Source of the DNA: Ceriagrion tenellum
Lineage: Eukaryota > Arthropoda > Insecta > Odonata > Coenagrionidae
Assembly (NCBI GenBank): GCA_963169105.1
Contig: OY720636.1
Coordinates: 144,669,941-144,733,940 of the forward strand
Reading direction: 5' to 3'
Length of the DNA: 64,000 bases
Within the stretch, counting starts at the first letter, position 1. Each line of letters begins with the position of its first letter. Shown piece after piece: positions 24,243 through 34,300 of this stretch. Position numbers and translations under genes: made by a program. The notes under the pieces were generated by a model that searched no databases, was not told the origin of the DNA, and worked only from the letters and a program-made list of their open reading frames with translations.

Positions 24243-25980
24243 TGCCTGGACTTGGGATCACAAGCTTTATCGGACAAATTAGCGGAAATACGCTTGGATG
24301 AAGTGCTTGGAGTCGATTCCCAAAGACAACTGCACATTAACCTGTATAGTTAAAGTTAATCGGTGAATAGTTGCGATTGGTAAATTTAATGCGGGTTTCT
24401 AAATATGTAATGAATATTGCTAAAGGCTTCAGGTTTTGCCTATTGGGGCACCTATACAGTTCCATGGTGTGAGTTATCGCCAAATTGTGAATTTTCTACT
24501 TATTTCTTTTACCACCGGCCCTAGATGTGACTCAATGGTTCGATAAAAAGTTTAAATAAATATGTATGCATCAGTTCTGATAAATTATGGTATGGTATGG
24601 TTTGCCTTATGACTTAAAGTTCCGGAATTCTATCAAGGATATGTATCTTTGAACACGTAAATCCGAGTAATGAATGAGATCTATTTGGGTAACTGGAAAT
24701 GACTCATGGTTAGAGACTCGTGGAGGATAGTTCCGTATCAGCTAATTCTAGTATGACAATTGTAGTGTAGTCCCTTGTGATGACAATAATAACAGTTGTC
24801 AGATTGTTCATCAAAATTTTTACAATGCGAAATTTCATTTCATTATAGTTACTCTGTCAGTTGCTGCATCGTCAGTTTAATACGCACTCCATGTGGACTT
24901 AAGCTTAATTACATTTGTTTCAGGTATTAAATAAACCTTTTCAAGTTAAACAAGTTCACGTTATCCTAATGGTTCATCAGGCAATTTCATTTTAGAGAAC
25001 ATCGAAATCTCTATGACTTGATAGCCATTACTGAAAATGGTGATAAATCCACCTTAAATTTCAATAAAATCTAGAAAAATGTCGACGTTTATTCCGTAGA
25101 ATCATAGTACATAAGGAGGACTCAGAGTTAAATTAGGTCCAGTTCATCAATTGAGTTTGGGTGGAAATGTGTTTTAAGTTCCGTAAAGAGCTCTCATAAA
25201 TCATCTGTACTTTCTGCTTTGGAGAGCTACTGCCATGCTGAGGTAAATACTCGAACTGAGAATTGGTTCCATACAAAATGCTCTAAAAATATACTGCTAA
25301 AGCCCTCCTGGGCAAGTGTGAGTGAATAAAGAGGAAATGAGAATTGTCCCACTTTAACTCGAAGCCTTCCATATTACGAGAATGATAGTGGCAGAAAAGA
25401 TGTTTAGGTGAACCCATCCCCGCAATGTGATAACGGCATTAGCATTGAGCCTTCTTAACGAAAAATGTTGCTAAGGCAACATTTTTTGTTGTTTTTTTAA
25501 GGCTAAAAATGGCGTGGGGCTATGAAAGTGTCTTTCAAATCTTCATATTATTAGAGTCATACCAGGAAAATATATTGAAATTAAATTGATAAAGGAATGA
25601 AATACTTATTAGGTACACAATGCGAAGCGAGTTTCGTGAATGAAAGAACTTTAAAACTTATATAAATTTTGAGTGGTTGGAAATGAAAATTATGGTGAAC
25701 CATGTAAATAAAATATGGAGCTTAAACGTTAACAAGTGAAGGTATAGCATTTACCATGTTTCGTCTTAAAATGGGACAGTGAGTGTTTAATCTTTATTAA
25801 TGTGGTTAAATCAACATGGAAAGGGTACTTCGTGGCTTTCTAAATATTCATGTTAGAAATATTTTACATCTATTAGTTGTTAATTCTCAGTCATTTTTCC
25901 CAATACTATGGAATTTACGTTGTTTTTTGTTATTATATGATTGTTTTGAGTTGGAAGCCCTATATTCTATGAAGAAATTG
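24243..25980. other. AT-rich intergenic DNA with one perfect hairpin
   Basis: Nothing gene-like. At 25461-25486 an 11-bp perfect stem (AAAAATGTTGC with its complement) closes a 4-nt loop. In an animal genome this is probably incidental. Confidence 0.5.
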
Positions 25981-26077
25981 CCATGAGAAAAATTCAGCCT
26001 GGACCGGGAATCGAACACCGGATTTGGAACACACATTTGGTTTGCCGGATCAATGCGCAGACCACTACGCTATCCTA
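25981..26077 (-). mobile_element. tRNA-derived SINE head (family 2), minus strand
   Basis: On the minus strand the order is an A-box-like GCGTAGTGGTCTGCGC, then a B-box-like GTTCGATTCCCGG, then a trailing GAATTTTTCTCATGG. The tail matches the minus-strand copy ending at 60485 and resembles the copy at the window start. The spacing is that of a tRNA with a long variable part, but no good anticodon stem is seen, so it is read as a SINE head and not a tRNA gene. Confidence 0.6.
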
Positions 26078-26199
26078 TATTTAACTTCTTTTAATTAGGC
26101 CATCTTTTTAGGGTAGCAGCGTCACGGTTTACAAATTTTTTATATCTTTCTCCTAATCTTCTCTCTTTTTTTGTAGGATCCGGCTGCATCTCCAAAGTC

Positions 26200-26480
26200 G
26201 CATTTTTTTGAGGTTAGACATGTAAATGTCCAGTGAGGAGGTGCACCGTGCAAGTTCGCCCATGTGGCCTTCCCCCTGCCCACTGAACCATGTGACCTTC
26301 TGCACCCTTGGGGTTTGCCGCGGGAGATCTCGCCCTGCGTTCGTCTTTTTTAATACACTCACCCCCCCCACCCTGGACTGCCACCACTTCCTCCCCCACG
26401 CGACCCCATTCTTCCAATTTTCTCGCGGCTGGTGCTCGGAATCGCAACCTTTTCGGGATCCTCCGGGAGGCTCTCGTTTT
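26200..26480. other. Pyrimidine-rich, GC-richer patch
   Basis: It holds overlapping frames on both strands (up to 85 codons) with proline- and serine-rich composition and no family motif. I do not call a gene. Confidence 0.35.
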
Positions 26481-26601
26481 TAGAATGGAAGTTTTAAGTC
26501 TTTGGCGTCTTGGGTTGAGGTGTTTTCCTCATGTTTTAAGTTTCAATTATATCTAGCAAAATGAAAACCATTAACTGCATTACTGTATTATTATGTTTGT
26601 T

Positions 26602-26852
26602 TTTACTGACGGCCAGGGTTCAAATCCCTGCAGAGGAGGATGTTTTTCAGAGGAAACCCGATCCCTACTTGAGTGTCTTATCTCCGTCGGTCGGATGAGA
26701 CGTTAAACTGTGGTCCCCTTGCCTGCCTTTTGTTAAGAGCAGGCTAATGCCGACACCCGGTTTCCATCTACCCTTCCTCCCTTACCTATCCCTTGTGGCG
26801 CAAATGACCTTAGATGTCGGTCGCCTCCCCAAATATCCAATCCAATCCAATG
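26602..26852 (+). mobile_element. 5'-truncated SINE (family 1) with target-site duplication
   Basis: The copy starts inside the head, at GACGGCCAGGG just before the B box, so the A box is missing, and it lacks the GGAGGGCACTTCAAGT block. It keeps the CGGATGAGACGTTAA block and the longest ATCCA-type tail of the three. The 9-bp ATGTTTGTT flanks it exactly at 26593-26601 and 26853-26861, so the truncation happened during insertion and not by later loss. Confidence 0.9.
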
Positions 26853-26861
26853 ATGTTTGTT

Positions 26862-29800
26862 CCTATGGCTTTTGCTTCTAATTTCGTGGCATGTGTAGAC
26901 ACTACGCAGTGTTTCGTTTTATTAAGTCAGTTTGTGTATGATTGATTGGTTTTGGTGGGTCGCCAAATTATACAATTAAAAGACCATCGAACTAAATTTG
27001 GTCACAGTCCGTTCAATTGCGATCATGATTATGATTTCACACTGCCTATTTTATGTAGAAATCACCTTCACCTGCGGTTAAACTATTCTTTTGACTTTAT
27101 CTCCCTAAATATGTTTCTTTTGTTACGAACTTATCCTGTAATTATTCTACAGGAGATGAGCGTTGAGTCTGAGCCAAGTTTGACGGAAGATTTTTCAACT
27201 TTTTACTTTCCTCTGCTTCTATCGACTCTACATCTACATGGTCTTTTCCGTCATCTACAACATTCCTACAACCATTCATAACGAAAACTCCCCAGTTTGA
27301 GAAACACTTCTCTTTGAATATCACATCCATTAGAATAATAACCTTTTTTTACCACTTTTTTCTAGGTGGGCTGACTGACTCAATGATATTAATTTTTATT
27401 TCTCTCAGCCGTAGTTTCTAGAAAATATGCGTGCGCCTCGAAATACTACCTTCTCACTTCCTCCCCTTCTCCTGCTGATGCTTGTAATTTGCAACCATTC
27501 TTGCTTTAATCCACTCCCTGGAGACTTATGCGGGTCTGCGGATCCTCCCATCCGACCATTTGACCGCCGAAGAGAGGATGAAACATTTGCGCAGCTGTTC
27601 CCTTCCGCCTATTCCCTTGTCGTCCTCTTCAATATTTATTTTCGCCCCTGGAAATGCTAGCGACCTCCGCGGTGGAATGAGAGACAGGACCTTGCGACTG
27701 GGACCTGGGGACACGAGCCTGACTCGAGATGTGTGCTGTGGGAATCGTGGAAAAATAATTTTTATTTATTGGTGCTCGTGGAAGTGGACCTTATAAATGT
27801 TGTCCCGAGGAAGATTCTCCAAGAAAGCTCGGTGGATGGAAGACAATTGAAAATAATGCGGTCACGGTGGAGGTCATGGCTCCTTAGAAGAATGACAATA
27901 ATGGTGTATATACATGAATTGAAATCAAAAGGAATTATCCAGGATTTGCCGTTAAGCCGGGGATTTAGGAGGATTGTTCGTTGTGAATGCTAAATTCATG
28001 CTTTCTGAAAATTCATTTCCTAGATTCCTGTGTAATAAAGTTAATTATTTTCATACCCAGCGTCGATGGTGTGGGCGCATAATCCTCACGTGCCAACCAT
28101 AAATAAGCGTCTCGGGTCCTTGGTTAGGATTTTCACCACCCTGGCGTTGGCTCTGTATAATCGTGTTGTTATGTGTGGAAATAAAATTTGAAGTAAGATT
28201 TTTTTTCCATAGCTCTGAGGCTGGCCCTGAGATATTTCAAGGGTAATGTGAAATGAATTAAAATAAATACCCACAATACTCTTATGCCAAGAGGCGTGGG
28301 CGAAGAGCATGGTCTGCCCGACTGATCATAGTAAAAGCTGAAGCGGGTTGGAGGCTCTTTGACGGCTGCTTGTATGTGGTGCGGCGTGCATCTCTCAGTG
28401 GCATTTATAATTAATTAAAATAGACAGAATGACTTGAGAAACTCTTCTCTCGCAGCATGGCGAGGAACAAGATTGCACCGGACCCTGAAAACTAGCGAAT
28501 GTCGGATCCTTCTCGACCCTTGCCCCTTAAAAGTCTTCATCCTTATCGACTGTGCTCCTCCGCAGCTAACCATAACAGTTTCCTCTTTGTTCAAACTGTA
28601 GAAATTGAATGCTGTTGCTCGGATGACACTTTTCTGGAGAAATTCATTTTCCAAACTGTTCCGAGGAGAAGGTCGGGAGTCGGTTTTTTCGCGGAGACGC
28701 GGAATGTCTATTTTTAGTATAACGGGATGATTTTTGTGATTTATGAAGGTTTTCTATCGATTTTGAAGACTTGTTTGATGGTTACTTCTCGTTCAGTACC
28801 TTTTGCAATTTTTCCAGTGTTTCTCATTTCTTTTAACCCCAGAATTCAGTATTTGAGATTTTTCACTCTCTCTATTTTTCCAGCGTGTGCAAGCACATGT
28901 GTAATATTTTGTAGAATTCTGTAGTAATTGTGGAAACCATGGAACTTATACATAAGTAAATACGCCTGTATTGTTCGTGTTTATTTACGGTTTCAATAAT
29001 GATGAGAAAATAACTGTGGTATGCCACTCGAGCATGACTCGGCAAAGTTGTTTTTTTTCAAGCTGCACCATAAAAGTAGTTCTGTAGGACTTTTGAATTT
29101 ATACCGCACAGCAATTACGCTAAAGAAAAAAGGATGAACATAGTGCAGGAAACCCAAGAATTAGTTTTGCAATTTGCATAGAAAAAATCGGAAAAGGCCA
29201 GCGCTTAAAGGATGTGGTCTCACGGTGAACGCCGATGGAAGGTGAGGGGAGAGGAGTGGCTTGGGCATTCAAAGAGAGGACTAAAAGTGGAGGAAGAACA
29301 AAGTTTTGTATGAAGGAGTGCTGAATATTGCAATGGAAGAAGAAATAAGCGAGTTGGATAAAAATGGAAAATGAAATTTTTCTTTATGATGGTGATAAAA
29401 ATATGAATATACTATAAGGGTCAAAATGCAGTTCAGAGGGAGGGGCCTGGGTGATGATATCCTTGGGACTCAACGGTAGAGTTACTCGCTGGAATGTGAG
29501 GAAACAGACCCGCACTCTCATTATGTAGATTATATGAGATGCTGGGTTGAAGAGCTAAATTCTTTAATAGAAATTTCCGCGTGGAGTTATGCGATGGCGA
29601 ACTCGTTAGGGTTATTCATTCCCCCCCCCCCTCCCAACCGGAGATGAGCTCTTTCCATTAAAGAATCACTTGAGCTATGCTCCCGTACCCCTAATTGGTT
29701 TCTAATTAGTTTCCTTAATTGGTTCTAATTAGTTTTCCCAAACTAATTTCTCCCTAATGTTCCCGTAGCACCCCCGGCCATCCCTTGTACCCCCGTTTGG

Positions 29801-30815
29801 CGACCTGGCTAGATTACTGCTCGCGGACGAGCGCGAGGGATCGTAAATGATACGCAAACACGGTTGGATGCCCCGCGCAGCCGTGTTCCCAATTAAACTT
29901 CGATCTCATCCCCCGTCTCTATGACGACGATCTCCGTCATTCACTCTTTCTCGGTGAAGAATTGAGCTCTGTGGAATACAAGGGCTCTAATTGACTTTTT
30001 TTTAAGCGGCAGTTCCCATGCACTTTTGATTTGTGTGCCCCCGAGTCACCCGTTTCCAAAATCGAAACCCGTGTTAGAGATAAATAATTGATTATTTAAA
30101 TTTGAACTGTTAAATTAACCTTAAATTAGCCATTTTTTAATTGTTTTGTCTACCCTTATCTACCAAGTTTAGCTACCCTTGAGGGTACTCGCACCGCACG
30201 TTGGCAGCTGCTGTTTTACCTGATGGATTTCCATTTTAAATTTAATCACCATTGGATGTTATTTGTGAAGTGCTACTGATTTTAAAATTATTTATGACAA
30301 ACGTTGAGGGAGACTGAGACTAAAGAACGATAGAATCAGCTCTTGGACAGGTTTTTAAAAAAATGTTTATTGCACAAAAGCGTTCAATCACAGCAATGAT
30401 GTGAAAGTTTTTATGGAACGTACATGCGATGAAATATAACGCCCTGTTATCCATTTTCTACCGTAGTGCTACATACCCTTCCGGTTATGCAAATTAAGCG
30501 TCATGTTATTTACGGTTGGTGGCTATAGTACCTATTCGTTGATTATAATTTTTATGCTGGCGAAAGCGACAAAGAATGTCTGCAAATGTGATAGCGTAAT
30601 TTTGTTTTGAACCTCTATGCTCGTTATTTAGTCCTGCTCCAAAATTTTTATAATACTTTGTTTGCTCTTACCTAAAGTGCAACACTATATAGGCTTGAGT
30701 GAGCTGATCAAATAAACCAGTTCTGTTAAGTTGTTACCAGATGTATATTATTTTCATATTTTACGATGCTATTCAAGTAATGTTTGATAAATCGTTTTTA
30801 TCCTTTTAATTTTTA
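26862..30815. other. Long intergenic stretch
   Basis: No supported gene. Minor features are an 11-base C run at 29621-29631 and TAATTGGTT-type tandem variants at 29691-29745. Frames at 26946-27281 and 27427-27993 are short and overlapping and show nothing recognisable. Confidence 0.45.
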
Positions 30816-30839
30816 TATTACTCAAGTATATTGTCGATA

Positions 30840-31575
30840 GCATGGTGAAGTCATTGAAGATGTGGATGATTTTGTGTACTTAGGTAAGATGTTTGCGAAA
30901 GATGGACGGATAGATGAGGAGATAAAGAGACGTGCGAATGCTGGAAGGAAAGTAGTAGGTAGTATGTAGAGCATATCAAGGAATGAATGCCTGTCTAAGG
31001 AAGAGAAAATTGCCCTGTACAAAAATGTACTTCTCCCCACTTTGTTGTATGGTAGTGAAACATGGGTATGTCAGGATAGACATAGGAGTATATTAAACAA
31101 CGTGGGTATAAGTTATCTGAGGAGTGTTAGCGGCAAAAGTAAGATGGATAGGGTCATGAGTGGGTAATAAATGAATGTGGTTTAGATAGTCCAGTAATGG
31201 ACATATATGAGAAGTGTGCTTCGTTGGTTTGGCCATGTTGAGAGAATGGATAAGAGTCGAATAAGGAAACAGATACATAAGAGTGAAATAAATTGTGCGA
31301 GAGGTAGAGGTAGGCCGAGAAAGTTGCCGTTGAATGCCGTTGAGGAAATTCTTAGGAGGAGGAATATAAGGAGTCTAAAAAACAGGAGGTCGTGTATGAA
31401 GCAGTGTATTGGGGTAAATGAAGCAAAAGAGGTTTACAAGGATAGGCCAGTATGGAGGAAATTATTGAAGCAGAGTTAGGTGTACAAATATGTATTCATG
31501 AGTGAAACTTAGTGACTTGGTCTGCCCCGGAAGGGAACGGCGTGATTGGTATGTATTTATGTATGTATTATCGAT
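30840..31575 (+). mobile_element. LINE 3' end (family A), best-preserved copy
   Basis: The plus strand reads VDDFVYLGKMFAKDGR, IDEEIKRRANAGRKVVGSM, a stop, then SKEEKIALYKNVLLPTLLYG and SETWVCQDRHRS. After frameshifts it continues as SVLRWFGHVERMDKSR, ARGRGRPRK and VYKDRPVWRKLLKQS, ending at a stop at 31477-31479. This is the post-catalytic part of a non-LTR ORF2 protein, almost complete in order. About 45 bp later come GGAAGGGAACGGCGTGAT and ATGT repeats, shared with the copy at 5640. One stop and at least one frameshift make it inactive. The upstream RT catalytic core is absent. Confidence 0.88.
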
Positions 31576-31579
31576 AGAG

Positions 31580-32465
31580 TATTTGTTAATATCAATATCA
31601 GTGATACATATTCGACCAATTGTTGTACGCATTTAAATTATAGAATTTTTTCGATATAGCATAGCGGGCTATGCCTTAGTAGGTGACCTTCCTACTAAGG
31701 AATAGGCATCCCTCTCCCGTGAATGGGATTCTTCAGGTGTGCCTCGACAAATCTGCAAATATTGCGATGATGATTCCGATATTTCTCTCAATAGGGCCGT
31801 GTTGTGCCTCAGTGTCGTCCTACTCGCAGTGTGTTAACATTTAGGTGCGAGAGTGCGCTTTCTAACCGCCACGGTGTGCTAGTCCTCGCTGTAAGGTGTT
31901 CAGTTCTACGAGTTCTTTCTTCACCATTCTGTAGTGGGCGTGGCCTTTTCATTCGGCGCTTCGCATCCTTTTTTATTTCCTGGCATTCCACTCCCTCCTC
32001 CACTTCCGCCGTAAAATTCACCTCTCTTTCTCTCTCTCTCACTGCGATCGAGATAATACCCTTAAAGCGGGTGGGGTTGGCGCCTCCATGGGGAAGAAAA
32101 GGAACCAGCCCGCGCCGTGATGCTCACTTGTCCTTTTCCTTCCGCAATTTTTCCATTTGTGTAACCCCTCCTCTCACAGGGGTAGCCTTGAAGCTCTCTC
32201 CAGCGGGGAGAATTGAAGCTGAATTTTTCGCATTTAGCCATATTGTGATTATGAAAACATTGGGTGAACCTATGCAAAAGCATTGAAATATGGTGATTTT
32301 CGTGGCTGTGTTATAGCTCAGTTGTGTATGTATTGAGTACATCGAGGATATTGGCGAATAAAACGTGCTTGTGGCTGCCTCCAAAATAAACACAAGTGCC
32401 GCAGTCTCGCGTTGAATATCGTAAATTGGGGAAATAAGGCCAGTGCCGCGAGCGTCCATCTGTGC
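31580..32465. other. Intergenic DNA with the longest open frame of the window
   Basis: A 160-codon plus-strand frame (31804-32286) competes with minus-strand frames of 73-111 codons over the same bases. Its product is serine- and arginine-rich with no motif I know, and the region is pyrimidine-rich, which favours chance openness. I do not call it a gene. Confidence 0.35.
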
Positions 32466-32470
32466 GTGAA

Positions 32471-32585
32471 AATGGCATCGTGCTCTGCTTGAGAAATGGC
32501 ATCGTGCTCTGCATTTGTCTGCAAAAACAGAATAAGTAAGACACCTAAACAGCTACTAATATTATTATCTTTCCCAAAGTTCCTT
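32471..32585 (+). pseudogene. THAP-like zinc-finger start, short, uncertain
   Basis: From ATG at 32496 the frame reads MASCSAFVCKNRISK, then some residues later LSFPK. THAP domains begin with a near-N-terminal C-x(2-4)-C, basic residues after it, and an F-P-K or F-P block, as here (C4, C9). The later Trp, C-x2-H and AVPTIF-like motifs are not seen in frame, so this would be a first exon or a broken copy. The 18 bases around the start codon are duplicated 24 bp upstream (32471-32488), where the reading frame stops after six codons. THAP domains occur in host factors and in P-element-type transposases. Confidence 0.28.
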
Positions 32586-32589
32586 GGTG

Positions 32590-33430
32590 TTGAAGGTGTG
32601 CTAATAGAAAAATTTTGCCCATTTGCCGTAGAGTTCTTTTCGCAGGGAGTACACTACATGTTTTGGGCAGCTTTTGCATTTAATTATTACATTTATCATG
32701 TGTAATCCACAAGTACGAACAGTAATTTGTGATGAAATATGACCCAATGTGTGGACTAACTAGTTGCCATCCATGTCCTTGGCCTCTTTTCGTCAGGCCA
32801 TGCTCACAATTAGTATCGGAGAAGATGAAATTGGATGCATTTGTGATATCAATTATTACGTACATATGTAATTAATTGAGGACTATTGAAGAATCAGAAA
32901 AAAACATTTGCACCCCGCAAATTCTATGACGACGATTGAAACTACTTGGAATGCGAAATGGACACGATCAGTGGGTATTCGGTTGTATTCGACATTGTAG
33001 CAGACGATATTTAAGGCATTCCTGACATACGCCATTACGTCAATTTGTGATAAACGGAGACAAATATAAGCTTTGGAACTGCCATTTATACACAGGAGTT
33101 TCCCCAACGATACTTGCATGTAGTATTCATGGGAAATGGGAGGTTTCCTGTAAGTGTTAAGTTTCCAATGGCATCGTAGCAGACGATATTGTAGGCATAT
33201 GTCATTTTCTCTATTGCTACGAACTGTCGCGAATTGAAGAATCATTGCAAGCATCATTTTAAGGGACAAAGGTTAATATTATCATATAAATACATTTCAC
33301 GTGTTATATTAGCTCCTGAGTCCCGTATTCGATAATAATTGTGCCGCTAAAATACACGGAGTTAAAGGGAAGAAGGCAATGTTTTCATAGTCAGAACATA
33401 GCCAAAGCGCAAGGCTGGTGGCTTCATTTT
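32590..33430. other. Intergenic DNA, nothing firm
   Basis: A 128-codon minus-strand frame (32883-33269) has no motif I recognise. The string TGTAGCAGACGATATT occurs near 32996, and GTAGCAGACGATATT recurs near 33176, which hints at a duplicated repeat unit of about 180 bp. Confidence 0.4.
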
Positions 33431-33439
33431 TATCGCGTA

Positions 33440-33640
33440 AGGTTACCCCTGCACTAGAAGGCACTGCAGAGGGAGCCAACTGCCGGGGCAGGCCTAGGTT
33501 GGAGTTTATGGGCCAAATAATGAAGGAGTTAGGCTGCTCCACTTATGTGCAGTTGAAAAGAATGGCACAGGACCGAAGAGTATGGAGAACTGCCGCCAAC
33601 CAACCTTTGGGTTGATGACTTAAGAAGAAGAAGAAGGTTA
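33440..33640 (+). mobile_element. LINE 3' end (family B-like) with AAG-rich tail
   Basis: The frame at 33418-33615 reads CRGRPRLEFMGQIMKELG, then VQLKRMAQDRRVWRTAANQP before its stop. GRPR, a QI-type helix, A.DR..WR and a final NQ are the standard end of this non-LTR ORF2 type and match the family B copy ending at 4852. Immediately after the stop comes TTAAGAAGAAGAAGAAGG, a simple-repeat 3' tail. The upstream part of the element is missing, so this is a 5'-truncated insertion. Confidence 0.78.
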
Positions 33641-33644
33641 CCCC

Positions 33645-34300
33645 TGTGCATCCTCTCCATCTTTGGTGGAGTGCAGAGGGAAGATATTTCAGACTCCCCC
33701 GAACCTTCCTTCCGTCCCCTTGACTTTTTTTTAAATGCTCCCTCTCTTTTGCGCCTAGTCGCCATGTTTGTTGGCCCACGATTCCATCCTCCGAGATGGC
33801 TCTCTCTGGGCTCTCATTTGCATGCCTCGGGACGACGGGAGAGGGATGCGGCGGCGAGGCCGGGGAGTGGACTGGTGGGGTGGACCGGTTGGGTGCGGTT
33901 GAATGGAGAGGAGGAATGGGGGTGGAAAGAGAGGAGCGATGATGAGGATGATGGGAAGAGGAAAGAAAGAGCCAAGCGAAGGGAGAATGGGGGGGGGAGA
34001 TGAGAGGGAGGGAAAGGTCGGCGGATGCACATTCACTCGAGTGTGGATGCCGACTGCCCTCTTGCTCCTAAATATTTTATTTTTCCTTTACTTCCTGCCC
34101 AACCTCGTTTAAAGGGGATGGATGAAGTGGGTCCCTTCTTGTATGTGGTCCCTTTTCGTGGACGACAATCGCATACCTCTTCCTCTTCGCGAGACCTCTC
34201 TCTATGGAAGTTGAATGCGACTCGCCGGAAGCGGAGGATTTTAAAGGCGATGGCATGCAACGGGAAGAGCTCCCGCGAATAAATGTTTTTTTTTTGCAGG
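33645..34300. other. Purine/pyrimidine-skewed, GC-richer stretch
   Basis: Between 33820 and 34020 the plus strand is strongly G+A-rich. Frames open on both strands (up to 110 codons) because of this skew. No coding family is recognised. Confidence 0.45.

Noticed and set aside
25461..25486. Perfect 11-bp hairpin followed by T-rich DNA, like a bacterial terminator
   Set aside because: The setting is a eukaryotic intergenic region without a nearby gene, so the resemblance is incidental.
29100..29360. Possible further LINE tail (frames with EEWLGHSKRG and similar)
   Set aside because: No ordered set of ORF2 motifs could be traced. The match is too weak to annotate.
29455..29520. tRNA-like string (GGGACTCAACGGTAGAGTTA)
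   Set aside because: No B box at the right distance and no foldable arms.
31804..32286. 160-codon plus-strand open frame, longest in the window
   Set aside because: Pyrimidine-rich DNA with several rival frames and no domain. Composition explains the openness.
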